From assembly GCF_030408795.1 (NCBI RefSeq), contig NZ_CP047211.1:2294001-2358000 (forward strand): 64,000 nucleotides of DNA, in the 5' to 3' direction. A program made the translations under genes and the position numbers. The first letter of the stretch is position 1. Every line of letters begins with the position of its first letter. Below the pieces are notes generated by a model, which saw only the letters and a list, made by a program, of their open reading frames with translations, did no database searches and was not told where the DNA came from. Shown piece by piece: positions 35,326 to 42,964 of this stretch. This stretch comes from Corynebacterium hansenii (lineage in GTDB: Bacteria > Actinomycetota > Actinomycetes > Mycobacteriales > Mycobacteriaceae).

Positions 35326-36089
35326 CAGCCGCGCCGCCCTTCGCGGCGCACGCGGTCGGCGGGATCCGCCTCGGGGCCGGCGCCGAATACCGCGCCCTCC
35401 TCGGCGGCCGGGCCCTCGACGTCACCGCGCAGGACGGGGTGCGCCTCCATGCCGGCCAGGCCGTTCCAGCACAGGTTCACGATGTGCGCGGCGACGGTCT
35501 CGCGGTCCAGCGGCTCACCGTCCGGCGTCCGCGCCGGCGTCTGTTCCCCGCCCGCGCCGTCGCCGGTGCGCTCGTCCAGCCACCACTGCGCCGTCTGCGA
35601 CACCATGCCCACCAGGGCCTGCGAGTACAGCACCGCCGGAGCCTCGTCGAGCCCCGCGCGGGTGAAGGCGGCGCCCAAAATGTGCGACACCCGGCCGGTG
35701 GCGTTGCCCAGCAGCGTCGCCAAGCCGGTGTTCGAACCGGGATCGCGGGCGAGGATGGTGAACCCGTCTGTGTGCTCCTCGACGTAGGTCAGCAGCCCGA
35801 TGACCGCCCGCTCGATGCGGGCTCGCGACCGGCCCTTGGAGATCGACTCGGCGATCACGCGCTCCAGGCGCTCCATCTCCTCGGCCACGACCTCGCGGTA
35901 CAGGCCGTCCTTCGTGCCGAAATGCTCGTACACCACGGGTTTGGACACCCCCGCCCGGGAGGCGATCTCCTCCATCGACGTGCCATCGAGGCCCCGCTCG
36001 GCGAAAGTGGCGCGGCCGATGTCGAGGAGTTGCCTGCGACGCTCCGGCCCGCTCATGCGCCGGCGTACGACGTTTCCCGGATTTCCCAT
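35325..36089 (-). CDS. TetR family transcriptional regulator upstream of mfd
   Basis: A 254-residue regulator. HTH: '[20 protein letters not shown]', then '[11 protein letters not shown]'. The C-terminal domain ('[16 protein letters not shown]', '[16 protein letters not shown]') resembles other actinobacterial members linked to mfd (Rv1019 position). A Glu/Ala-rich tail is present. Start ATG 36089 is seven bases after TAGGCT, so leaderless; ATG 11 codons further in is the alternative. First gene of the TetR-mfd-mazG operon, so it may control DNA-repair gene expression. Ligand unknown. Confidence 0.88.
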   Translation of the reverse strand: MGNPGNVVRRRMSGPERRRQLLDIGRATFAERGLDGTSMEEIASRAGVSKPVVYEHFGTKDGLYREVVAEEMERLERVIAESISKGRSRARIERAVIGLLTYVEEHTDGFTILARDPGSNTGLATLLGNATGRVSHILGAAFTRAGLDEAPAVLYSQALVGMVSQTAQWWLDERTGDGAGGEQTPARTPDGEPLDRETVAAHIVNLCWNGLAGMEAHPVLRGDVEGPAAEEGAVFGAGPEADPADRVRREGRRG

Positions 36090-36096
36090 GCACCCG

Positions 36097-36102
36097 AGCC
36101 TA
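36097..36102 (-). promoter_or_regulatory. -10 element of the leaderless TetR-mfd-mazG operon
   Basis: TAGGCT on the minus strand ends seven bases before ATG 36089. Confidence 0.55.
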
Positions 36103-36323
36103 TCGCGACCGCGCCGCACGCCCCGAGCGCGGTCCTTGCGGGGTCCGTGGGCGGCCTGGGCGCGGTCCTCGGGCGCGGCGCGGGCTCGGCCCTCGGGCGG
36201 CGTTGCCGGATTGCGCCGCCGGTGTTGCTAATCTGATCGGCGGTGCATGCGCGTCCGGCGCGCCGGCCCCGGGGCGCCCCGATGCGGGCGCGGGAGCGGG
36301 CGCACGACGCAAGGCGGCGCCGG

Positions 36324-36394
36324 TCCCCCGTGGTGTAATGGCAACACTCCTGATTTTGGTTCAGGCATTTCAGGTTCGAGTCCTGGCGGGGGAG
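36324..36394 (+). tRNA. tRNA-Gln (anticodon UUG)
   Basis: Acceptor TCCCCCG/CGGGGGA with discriminator G and then CA; anticodon arm CCTGA-TTTTGGT-TCAGG with anticodon TTG; T arm CAGG-TTCGAGT-CCTG. A possible -10 (TAATCT) lies at 36229-36234. The gene is intact and is followed by prophage DNA, so its 3' half is the likely attachment core. Confidence 0.93.
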
Positions 36395-36405
36395 CAGCGA
36401 GACCA

Positions 36406-36445
36406 CCCCCACTGACCTGCTTCAACGCAGGCCAGCGGGGGTTTT
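36406..36445 (+). terminator. terminator behind tRNA-Gln
   Basis: CCCCCACTGACCTGC pairs with GCAGGCCAGCGGGGG (two A-C mismatches) around a 6-nt loop, followed by TTTT. Confidence 0.75.
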
Positions 36446-36467
36446 CTCATTTTCGGGCGGGGGTATC

Positions 36468-36521
36468 TTTACGCGGCTTTACGCCTGATTCTGCGTCTAT
36501 ATGAGCCAAAAGTGAGCCAAA
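36468..36521. other. candidate integrase arm-type sites near attL
   Basis: Two direct repeat pairs lie just inside the prophage: TTTACGC at 36468-36474 and 36478-36484 (10 bp apart) and TGAGCCAAA at 36502-36510 and 36513-36521 (11 bp apart). Helical spacing and position behind the tRNA fit arm-type binding sites of a tyrosine integrase. The integrase itself is outside the window. Confidence 0.4.
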
Positions 36522-36600
36522 CGCGAGACAGGCAATGCCTTACTTTTGCATTCAGCATTGAGCGCTGCGGCCATGCGGAGAGGACACTCCCTGCTGCCGC

Positions 36601-36606
36601 TAATCT
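36601..36606 (+). promoter_or_regulatory. -10 element of the RelA/SpoT-domain gene
   Basis: TAATCT ends six bases before ATG 36613; no SD is present, so the gene is probably leaderless and expressed from the prophage by host sigma factor. Confidence 0.55.
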
Positions 36607-36612
36607 CGATAC

Positions 36613-37503
36613 ATGCTCGGTGAAACGTTCCCCCACTCGAACAATCAGCTAAAGAAGCTCGGGAAAGCCCTCAAGTACGACTCCCCCCACGACGTTCAGC
36701 TCTACCAAGAGTGGATGACGTGGAATGCTGAGCTACTCGCCACGGTATGGCTTGAACTTGACGACTGCCTAGAGAGCTTCGTCGACAGCGAGCCTCCACC
36801 CCCCTTCGAGGCGTTCCCCCCTCTGACCAAGGATTCTTTCGAGCTGTCCGGTCGAGTGAAGACCGAAGACACCACCAGGGAGAAGCTCCGCCGCAACACG
36901 ACTTCCCTGAACGGCATCCAGGACATCGTCGGCCTCCGCATCGACGCGCCGATGAGACTCTCCCAACAGTCACGATTGGCAGATCACATCGCCGGGACGC
37001 TCCAGGCCAAAGGCGCGTCCGTCGCACAGAGAGATCTTCGCGATGGCAGTCACTGCGGCTACCGAGCGGTGCACCTTCACGCCACGTTTCCAGCTGGGCG
37101 CACAGAGATCCAGTTGCGAACTACGTACCAATCAACTTGGGCAAACTTGTACGAAGTTCTGGGTGACGTCGTCGGGCGAGAAATACGCTACAAACAGGAG
37201 TTTTCCCCTGAAGTGGAACGAGCGCATGGCCCGATCGTTCGAAAGTTTTGGCGCGCCTCCGAAGCCCTCCACAAGTCAGACACAGAATGGAATGACTGGG
37301 TTTCAAGCTGCGAAGAGCTTATGCTTGACCTCCACAAGGTTCCCGAGCCGTACCCCGATGACTTGCAAGCCGAGATTGACAAGATCAAGGAAAGGCTGAC
37401 GACGGCCCACGAAAGCCGTGAGGAGGCGCGCCAGCGCCTCAGCCGGTTGGCAGACACAGTTCGCCGCCTGCCGCCCGCGAACCGACAGGAAGGAGTTGTC
37501 TGA
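36613..37503 (+). CDS. RelA/SpoT synthetase-domain protein, candidate prophage toxic alarmone synthetase
   Basis: A 296-residue stand-alone RelA/SpoT nucleotidyltransferase. Seen: 'SGRVKTEDTTREKLRRN' (R81, K83), 'GIQDIVGLRI' (D104), 'GYRAVHLHA' (G149-Y150-R151, H154) and 'TEIQLRTTYQSTWANLYE' (E165, Q167, R169, W176). The usual 'EH' near the end of that motif is replaced by 'LYE'. N-terminal ~70 residues are helical; the C-terminal ~50 look like a coiled coil. No hydrolase, TGS or ACT domain. Such proteins make (p)ppGpp, (p)ppApp or pyrophosphorylate tRNA (toxSAS, CapRel). It is plus strand, against the lytic genes, in lower-GC DNA beside attL, and followed at once by a small gene. Which product it makes cannot be told. 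Confidence 0.8.
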   Translation: MLGETFPHSNNQLKKLGKALKYDSPHDVQLYQEWMTWNAELLATVWLELDDCLESFVDSEPPPPFEAFPPLTKDSFELSGRVKTEDTTREKLRRNTTSLNGIQDIVGLRIDAPMRLSQQSRLADHIAGTLQAKGASVAQRDLRDGSHCGYRAVHLHATFPAGRTEIQLRTTYQSTWANLYEVLGDVVGREIRYKQEFSPEVERAHGPIVRKFWRASEALHKSDTEWNDWVSSCEELMLDLHKVPEPYPDDLQAEIDKIKERLTTAHESREEARQRLSRLADTVRRLPPANRQEGVV

Positions 37504-37504
37504 A

Positions 37505-37723
37505 ATGCCAGGATTTTTGATCGAGTACAACCGACTCACCGGAGCCGTGGACTGCACCCAGTTCCCGAGCATCGTCGAGGCAACCATCCAGCGCATGATG
37601 CGCGACGTCGCCCGCGTGGATTCCAACGTCGAGATTGTGGCTGTTACCAGCCCCAACCGCGAGTCTCTTGAGCACTCTCACTCCCGATACTTCGCGCGGC
37701 GGGAAGACCTCACGCTCGCGTAA
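37505..37723 (+). CDS. 72-residue partner of the RelA/SpoT-domain protein
   Basis: Begins one base after the RelA/SpoT stop (TGAAATG), so it is translationally coupled. The protein reads as one small alpha/beta domain: 'MPGFLIEYNRLTGAVDCTQF', a helix ('EATIQRMMRDVARVD'), then 'NVEIVAVTSPNRESLEHSHS' and 'RYFARREDL'. There are no membrane segments and no recognised DNA-binding motif. Its position suits an antitoxin, activator or specificity subunit for the synthetase. I do not recognise a named family; antitoxin function is a hypothesis. Confidence 0.72.
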   Translation: MPGFLIEYNRLTGAVDCTQFPSIVEATIQRMMRDVARVDSNVEIVAVTSPNRESLEHSHSRYFARREDLTLA

Positions 37724-37732
37724 CCCGCTTAT

Positions 37733-37775
37733 GAAGCAACCCCCGCACCAGACGGTGAGGGGGTTGCTTCTTTTT
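37733..37775 (+). terminator. strong terminator closing the RelA/SpoT unit
   Basis: GAAGCAACCCCC/GGGGGTTGCTTC, perfect 12-bp stem, 14-nt loop, then TTTTT. Confidence 0.85.
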
Positions 37776-37930
37776 AGTTAGTTCGGCCCGCGCGGGAGCG
37801 GGGGATGCTCAACCAGCGCGGGCCTGGCCGCCGGGCACCACCGGGGGGGTGGGGTGCTTCGCGGCGGTTACGCAGACGATAACCCGCCCGCGGCTACCCC
37901 GCTCGCCGAGCCGCCCCGCAAACGCGAAAA

Positions 37931-37961
37931 GAGCCCCACCCCGGTCAACGGGGTGGGGCTC
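37931..37961 (-). terminator. terminator at the end of the lysis cassette
   Basis: GAGCCCCACCCC/GGGGTGGGGCTC, perfect 12-bp stem with a 7-nt loop, overlapping the stop of the coiled-coil gene; TTTTCGCG follows on the minus strand. Confidence 0.7.
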
Positions 37962-38589
37962 AGTCGTGCGCCGGAGGAAGGCGCGCGGTCGGACGGGGTA
38001 CGTCGGGGTCCTCAATCTCCTGGGGCTCGTCGCGCGATGCCGACGTAAGTGCCCGGGTCTCGGGGAACACAAGATGCTTGATCGCCGGCGGGACGTACGG
38101 CAGATCGTTCGGTCGCGGGTTCAAGTGCTTGCGCCGCCAATCAACCCGCTCACGAATGTGATCCGTGGAAATGGCCAGTAGCTTCCGTGTGTCCGTCAGG
38201 TCCTCCGCAACGCGAGCGAGCTCTCGTCCCTGCTCCTCGATCTGCTGCTCTGCTTCATCGGTACGGCGCCGCTCCTTATCCAGGTCCGCGCGCGTTTCCG
38301 TCAGGTCGTCGCGCACACGGGTCAGATCCGACCGCAGCTCGGACGTCAGCATCTGCAAGCCCGATAAGTCCGCGTTCCTCTCCTCCAGCGCGATTTTGTC
38401 TTGCTCCAGCGCCAACTTCTCGCGCTCCAACGCCAACTTCTCCTCGTCGGCCCGTCGCTGCAGCTCCAGCTTCTCGTCGGCGTTGCGTGATTCTCGGAAT
38501 GCGCGGACCCACGCGGCAGCGGCGAGGACGACTCCGCCGACGCCGGCGGCGATTCCGCCCGGGCCGAACCACAGCTCGACGCCCGACAT
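37960..38589 (-). CDS. single-TM coiled-coil protein of the lysis cassette
   Basis: A 209-residue protein with a short periplasmic-side N-terminus, one membrane helix ('GGIAAGVGGVVLAAAAWVRA'), a long charged coiled coil of about 110 residues with repeats such as EKLALEREKLALEQDK, and a Pro/Arg-rich tail. It starts two bases after the holin stop. It could be a second holin-related or membrane-disrupting protein, functioning like a spanin-type lysis factor, but no such homology is claimed. Last gene of the late operon. Confidence 0.75.
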   Translation of the reverse strand: MSGVELWFGPGGIAAGVGGVVLAAAAWVRAFRESRNADEKLELQRRADEEKLALEREKLALEQDKIALEERNADLSGLQMLTSELRSDLTRVRDDLTETRADLDKERRRTDEAEQQIEEQGRELARVAEDLTDTRKLLAISTDHIRERVDWRRKHLNPRPNDLPYVPPAIKHLVFPETRALTSASRDEPQEIEDPDVPRPTARLPPAHD

Positions 38590-38591
38590 GG

Positions 38592-38951
38592 CTATTCCGC
38601 GCGGTGCTCGCCGACGTACCCGCCGGTCGTGGCGGCGGCGGTGCCGATACCGAGAACGGGAGCGACGACGGCGAGGATGGACTCCCACTGCGCGACCTCC
38701 CCGTAGCCGAGGTAGGTCATGAGCACCGTGACCGCGGCCATGAGGCCGTAGAGCGCCTGGCGCCACGGGGACGTGGAATGCAGGACCGCGAAGGCCAACG
38801 TGACGATGGCGGTGGCGACGCCGGCGACGGCGGGGGCCGCGGCGTCATCGAGGACGCCCCACGACACGAGCGCGGCGACCAAGGCGCCGGCGACGGCGTA
38901 GACCGTGGCGCGGGAGTTGGCGGGGACGGTGGTGCGGATGGATTCGAGCAT
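38592..38951 (-). CDS. phage holin
   Basis: A 119-residue protein with about three or four membrane helices ('VYAVAGALVAALVSWGVL', 'VAGVATAIVTLAFAVLHS', 'LYGLMAAVTVLMTYLGYG', 'ILAVVAPVLGIGTAAATT'), a small size and a place between endolysin and end of the late genes, all as for siphovirus holins. It would form the membrane lesion that releases or activates the endolysin at the programmed time. A terminator precedes it, so it may also have its own promoter. Confidence 0.85.
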   Translation of the reverse strand: MLESIRTTVPANSRATVYAVAGALVAALVSWGVLDDAAAPAVAGVATAIVTLAFAVLHSTSPWRQALYGLMAAVTVLMTYLGYGEVAQWESILAVVAPVLGIGTAAATTGGYVGEHRAE

Positions 38952-38971
38952 TGGTGCCTCCTTGGGGCATG

Positions 38972-38999
38972 AAAAAGACCGCCCAAGTGCGGGGCGGTC
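38972..38999 (-). terminator. terminator between endolysin and holin
   Basis: Minus strand: GACCGCCCC-gcactt-GGGCGGTC, then TTTTT. Confidence 0.75.
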
Positions 39000-39068
39000 G
39001 GGTCGTCAGTTGTCGTCGGTGAGCCCGCCACTTGCTGAAGTGACGTCCTCAGTTGCGTACGCGAGCGG

Positions 39069-40394
39069 CTACTCCTTGGCGAGGAGCCGGTCGAGCTTCT
39101 CCTCGATGCGGGTCAAGCGCTCCTCGTTGCGCAGCGCCGCGTGCATCGCGTCGAAGCTGTTGCGGTCGGCGTGGAGCAGGAACGTCCACAGCGGCCCCTC
39201 CAGCCCGCCGCCGGCGTAACCGCGCACGACGGATTCGAGATTGATCACGGGAACCTCCTTCTCAGGTTCGGGCGCCGGGGACGGTGCATCGCCCCCGGTG
39301 AAAATGGCCCGCAGCTCGTCCAGCGAGCCGCGGTATGCGTTGACGTCGACCAACTTCCCGGCGACCGCGCCCTGCGACCCGAACTGCAGGATGTCGGGCA
39401 GCCGGTCGCCGAGCGGGTAGGACCAGCCGGCGTGGCCGTCGCCGCCGTCACCGGCGTAGAGGTCGCGGGGAATGCCGCGCAGATTCCGGCCGTAGTGGCT
39501 CACCCACAGGTGCCCGAGCCCGTCCATCGACGGCTCGCCGCCGGGCATCTTCTCCCAGTACCAGGCGCCCGAGTAGATGCCGGGGACGTAATAGCCGCGG
39601 GCCTCCAGCTCGCGCTTGGCCGCCCACACGTCGTCGCCGGTGAGCAGCTTCCGGCCGTTTCGGGCCACCGATTCGACGTCGATCCACACGCCGAGGTCGC
39701 GGCGACCGCCCATCTGGGCGTCGATGACGTCGACCTGCTGCGCGATGGTCGTGCCCTCCGAGGGCGCGCGCAGGTACCAGTAGGTGGACACGAGCAGGCC
39801 CTGTTGCTCGGCGTCGTCCAGGTGCGACGTGAAGGTCTTGTCGCGGTAGGTGCCGTCGCACAGGCGGATGATGACGAACTCCACGCCCTGCGCCTTCGCG
39901 GCGGACAGCGGCATGCCGTCCTGGTGCTCGCTGATGTCGATGCCGAGGATCATCTTCGGTGCCTCCTTCGGGGTTTCTCCTGGGTGCGGCGCGGTCTTCA
40001 GCCACGCCTCGGGGTCGATGCGCCGACCGCCGTAGCCGTGCTCCCAGACGGTCAGGTGGAGGTGGGGGCCGGTGGACTGGCCGTTGGATCCGACGTAGCC
40101 GATGAGCTGGCCGGCGTCGACCCAATCGCCGGCCTTCAGCCCGGTGGCGAAGGCGTTCCACATGTGGCCGTACTCGGTGCAGCCGCCCCCCTCGCTGTCG
40201 GGGTGGTCGAGGACGATCCACTGGCCGTATCCGCTGGCGGGCCCGATGTGGATGACTTTGCCGCCGGCGCAGGCGTAAATCGGGGTGCCGTCGGGGGCCC
40301 CGAAATCGAGGCCGGAATGGTGGGTGCCCCACCGTGGGCCGAAGCGGCTGGTGAGGGTGTAGGTTCCGCGTTTCATGGGCCATTGACGGGCCAC
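39069..40394 (-). CDS. two-domain phage endolysin (M23 peptidase + GH25 muramidase)
   Basis: A 441-residue lysin. Residues 1-135 are an M23 (lysostaphin-like) peptidase: 'HHSGLDFGAPDGTPIYA' (zinc ligands H26, D30) and 'GPHLHLTVWEHG' (HLH, 111-113), cutting peptide cross-links. Residues about 148-360 are a GH25 muramidase: 'MILGIDISEHQDGMPLSAA', 'LGVWIDVESVARNG', 'YVPGIYSGAWYW' and 'LQFGSQGAVAGKLVDVNAY'. The C-terminal ~70 residues have a helical tail ('RLTRIEEKLDRLLAKE'), probably for wall binding or oligomerisation. Start GTG 40394 with AGGAGG upstream. It would degrade host peptidoglycan at both sugar and peptide bonds. Confidence 0.93.
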   Translation of the reverse strand: MARQWPMKRGTYTLTSRFGPRWGTHHSGLDFGAPDGTPIYACAGGKVIHIGPASGYGQWIVLDHPDSEGGGCTEYGHMWNAFATGLKAGDWVDAGQLIGYVGSNGQSTGPHLHLTVWEHGYGGRRIDPEAWLKTAPHPGETPKEAPKMILGIDISEHQDGMPLSAAKAQGVEFVIIRLCDGTYRDKTFTSHLDDAEQQGLLVSTYWYLRAPSEGTTIAQQVDVIDAQMGGRRDLGVWIDVESVARNGRKLLTGDDVWAAKRELEARGYYVPGIYSGAWYWEKMPGGEPSMDGLGHLWVSHYGRNLRGIPRDLYAGDGGDGHAGWSYPLGDRLPDILQFGSQGAVAGKLVDVNAYRGSLDELRAIFTGGDAPSPAPEPEKEVPVINLESVVRGYAGGGLEGPLWTFLLHADRNSFDAMHAALRNEERLTRIEEKLDRLLAKE

Positions 40395-40416
40395 GGCGGT
40401 CCTCCTTTCGTGACGA

Positions 40417-40444
40417 AGCCCCGCACCCGGTGGGGTGCGGGGCT
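40417..40444 (-). terminator. terminator between tail genes and endolysin
   Basis: AGCCCCGCACCC/GGGTGCGGGGCT, perfect 12-bp stem, 4-nt loop, with a short TTCG tail on the minus strand. Confidence 0.6.
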
Positions 40445-40460
40445 GCAGTTCGTTGCGGGG

Positions 40461-41000
40461 TCAGACCTTGGCCCAGAGAGCCGGGACCGCCGGAGGCTCC
40501 CACCCGGTCTGAGAGGTGTGGGCCTGGACGACGCGGTACGTGGCCCCGCCGTGGGTGACGGTCTCGCCGACGACGTAGGCGACGCCGGGCGCCCACTCGG
40601 GCGGCGACGGCTCCGGCTCCGGTTCGGGATCCTTGTCGACGGGCGGGGTCTGCCCATCAGCCGGGGGCTCGGCGCGGACCTCCTCCCACGTCGGCACCGG
40701 CCCGTCGTTGCCCGGCTCCCACACGTTCACCTTGGCCAGGACGTTCCGCCATCGCTTTCCCACGTGGGCGACGACCGCCCCGACCGGCCACGCATCGAAG
40801 GCGCCGTGCGGCTGGCGCCACCGCGGCACCCCGTCGTCGTCCGCCTCCGGGGGATTCTCCTCGTGGTACTCCCGCGCCGCCTCATCCAGCGCCTCCTCCA
40901 CCGCCGGGGCGGCGTCGCGCCGTCGCTTCTCCTCAAGCACCGCGTACCGCAGCACCAGGAACTCGGCGTCGCTGAGGGATTTCAGATCGAAGTCACGCAC
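40461..41000 (-). CDS. phage tail-associated protein with carbohydrate-binding-like C-terminus
   Basis: A 179-residue protein. The N-terminal half is charged and helical ('LSDAEFLVLRYAVLEEKRRR'), the middle has a Pro/Glu/Asp linker, and the C-terminus ('GVAYVVGETVTHGGATYRVV', 'AHTSQTGWEPP', 'ALWAKV') closely follows the CBM5/12 chitin-binding-like module often found on tail-tip and baseplate proteins. It may bind host surface sugars. It overlaps the next upstream gene by eight bases. Confidence 0.75.
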   Translation of the reverse strand: MRDFDLKSLSDAEFLVLRYAVLEEKRRRDAAPAVEEALDEAAREYHEENPPEADDDGVPRWRQPHGAFDAWPVGAVVAHVGKRWRNVLAKVNVWEPGNDGPVPTWEEVRAEPPADGQTPPVDKDPEPEPEPSPPEWAPGVAYVVGETVTHGGATYRVVQAHTSQTGWEPPAVPALWAKV

Positions 41001-41880
41001 CAGGCACCTCCGCCCGGGTCATTGGCGCAAGCTTCACCGCGATCAGGGACGAATACACGCTGCCCGGAGGGAAAACTCGACGCCGCGCGGAACTCGCCTG
41101 GAGGAGGAAATACGATGGCTGCTCCGTCATCCTCACCCCCGCATAGCTCAAGGTGTGATCCGTCCCCCCTCCGGTCGACTTGACGAAATCGTGAGCGCCG
41201 CCGGAAGGGTAGGTCGACACCTTCAACCGGCAATAGTCTCCGATGCCGAAGCCCGGCAACGATGACGTCTCGCCGGCGGTAACGCGCGCCATGACCAGCC
41301 ACATGCCGGGCTCATCGAGCCACACCTTCCCCTCGCGAACGCCGCCGCCCTTCGAATCCCCGACCTGGATGCCGAAAGGCAACACCGTTTCTGAGTTGTT
41401 CGACGCTTCCGCCGGGGCGGACTGGTTAGCGCACACGTAGCCCTGCATGTCCTCTAGGGCGTAAAGCCCCTCGTGCAAGCCCATGTTCACGAGCTCGACC
41501 TTCTCCACCCGCTCCTCGACGGGGCGGATCAGCCCCCGCGCGGCATCGCGAATTGGCAGCAACCGCGAGCCGAGGTCGTCGGCGCCGCGAATCGCGTCGG
41601 CGATGCCGCCGAAAATGCCGTCGCGGATGCCCTCGGCGACCTCCTCGAACCCCGCGATGGGGTTGCCCTTGAAGATGTCGCGCAGCTTCCCCGGCAGCCC
41701 GTCCGCCCACTCGCGAAGCTCGGCGAGGATGTCGTCGCGCGGCTCATCGATCTGACCTCGCCACGCCCCCGCCGCCGCCTCCGCCGTCGGTGCCCCGAGC
41801 GGCGTCTCGAACTGCGGGACGCCGGGCCCCTCGACGCGGATGTCGCGGCCCGGTCCCATCGGATCCAGTCCGTACGTCAC
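40993..41880 (-). CDS. phage minor tail/baseplate protein
   Basis: A 295-residue protein with an amphipathic, helix-rich N-terminal half ('ILAELREWADGLPGKLRDIF') and a beta-rich C-terminal half ('LPFGIQVGDSK', 'VWLDEPGMWLVMARVT', 'STGGGTDHTLSYAGVRMTEQ') similar in style to tail-tip proteins of actinophages. It overlaps the collagen-like gene by ATGA and the next gene by eight bases, so it is part of the tail operon. Exact role unknown. Confidence 0.7.
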   Translation of the reverse strand: MTYGLDPMGPGRDIRVEGPGVPQFETPLGAPTAEAAAGAWRGQIDEPRDDILAELREWADGLPGKLRDIFKGNPIAGFEEVAEGIRDGIFGGIADAIRGADDLGSRLLPIRDAARGLIRPVEERVEKVELVNMGLHEGLYALEDMQGYVCANQSAPAEASNNSETVLPFGIQVGDSKGGGVREGKVWLDEPGMWLVMARVTAGETSSLPGFGIGDYCRLKVSTYPSGGAHDFVKSTGGGTDHTLSYAGVRMTEQPSYFLLQASSARRRVFPPGSVYSSLIAVKLAPMTRAEVPGA

Positions 41881-42950
41881 GGCTCCATCACCCGCACCGG
41901 ATTGACGTTGACCCGCAGGTACGCCCGCTCCTTCCGGGTCTGCACCGTGATGCCGGACAGCGATTCCACCCTGCGGGCGATGAGGTGGATCGTCGCCTCC
42001 TGGCCCATCGGCACGATCGACGAGGACGCGTTGAACGCGGCGGTTTCATCGGCGGCGGGCACCAGCTGGCGGGGCGTCCACTCCCCCAGGATCGACGCGG
42101 CCTGCATGCCCGGGCCCAGCGCCAGCAGCGGGCCGGACACCGCACCCAAGTGCGCCTCGACGTCCATTCGCACGGCGATGCCGTCGACCTTGACGTCGAC
42201 GAGGCCGTAGACCTCCGGCTCCCACGGGAAAGGTTGGGCGGGGATCGTCAGCGTCGTCAGCGACACGTAGTCGCCCTTCCAGTTCGGGCCGGTGTTCACC
42301 GCCTGCCAGTCCGAATCCGCACCGTACTTCTTGACCGACCCCGCGCCGATCTGCGGTTTGGCCGGCCCCCAGTCCCCGTCAGCGCGCATCGTCAGCACGT
42401 CGCCAGCGACCGCCGGGGTGCCGCCATCGTCGTAGTCCGTCGCCGACGAGATCGGCGCCGCATCTCCGGTGTCGCCCTTTTCCCCCGGCTCGCCCTTGAG
42501 CCCCCGTGGCAGATCGAGCGACAGGATCACGGTGCCCTCGGCGTCGGTGGAGATCCGCGCCGCGGGGATGTCCCGGGTCTGGACGTCGCCGATGCGCATC
42601 ACCGGGGCGGGGCCGGTGGCGCCGCGCGCCCCGAGGTAGTTCGGGATGGGCACCAGCTCGCGCCCGTTCCACTGGTACACGGTCGTCGAGTCCTTGATGG
42701 GCCAGAACCATCCGAGATCGTCGTTGTTAAGCGTGCGCGGGTCCGGCAGGTCGGCTTCGGCAACCGGGGCATGGAACCGCGGCGGGGTGCCGTCCGTGCC
42801 CCGGTCGCCCTTGTCGCCCTTGATCGCGGGGATCTCCGCGTTGATGGTGTTGCCGCCCTCGATGACGAGGACGCCCCGCTGGGTGGCGCGGATGTCCCAC
42901 TGGTCCTTGAGCTGCAGGCGCAGCTCAGCCGGCATGGTGAATTCGACCAC
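41877..42950 (-). CDS. minor tail protein with collagen-like triplets
   Basis: A 357-residue protein. The N-terminal part resembles tail-fibre bases ('FTMPAELRLQLKDQWDIRAT', 'IEGGNTINAEIPAIKGDKGD'). Short Gly-X-Y runs ('GDKGDRGTDGTPP', 'GLKGEPGEKGDTGDA') show a trimeric, fibre-like shape. The C-terminal ~150 residues form a beta-rich knob ('GPNWKGDYVSLTTLTIPAQP'). A likely host-recognition or fibre protein. Start overlaps upstream context; stop overlaps the next start (ATGA). Confidence 0.8.
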   Translation of the reverse strand: MVEFTMPAELRLQLKDQWDIRATQRGVLVIEGGNTINAEIPAIKGDKGDRGTDGTPPRFHAPVAEADLPDPRTLNNDDLGWFWPIKDSTTVYQWNGRELVPIPNYLGARGATGPAPVMRIGDVQTRDIPAARISTDAEGTVILSLDLPRGLKGEPGEKGDTGDAAPISSATDYDDGGTPAVAGDVLTMRADGDWGPAKPQIGAGSVKKYGADSDWQAVNTGPNWKGDYVSLTTLTIPAQPFPWEPEVYGLVDVKVDGIAVRMDVEAHLGAVSGPLLALGPGMQAASILGEWTPRQLVPAADETAAFNASSSIVPMGQEATIHLIARRVESLSGITVQTRKERAYLRVNVNPVRVMEP

Positions 42951-42964
42951 GGTTTGTTCCTTTC

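Noticed and set aside
31792..35787. Very long plus-strand open frame opposite mfd
   Set aside because: Antisense shadow of mfd; composition is not protein-like and mfd is unmistakable.
36053..36412. Minus-strand frame across tRNA-Gln
   Set aside because: It reads through the tRNA gene and an Arg/Ala-rich spacer; not a gene.
36395..36612. Search for an integrase gene next to tRNA-Gln
   Set aside because: No frame there encodes a recombinase; only short repeats are seen, so the integrase must be at the other end of the prophage.
37809..38072. 87-codon minus-strand frame beyond the lysis genes
   Set aside because: Pro/Arg/His-rich, overlaps the terminator and the coiled-coil gene; no SD.
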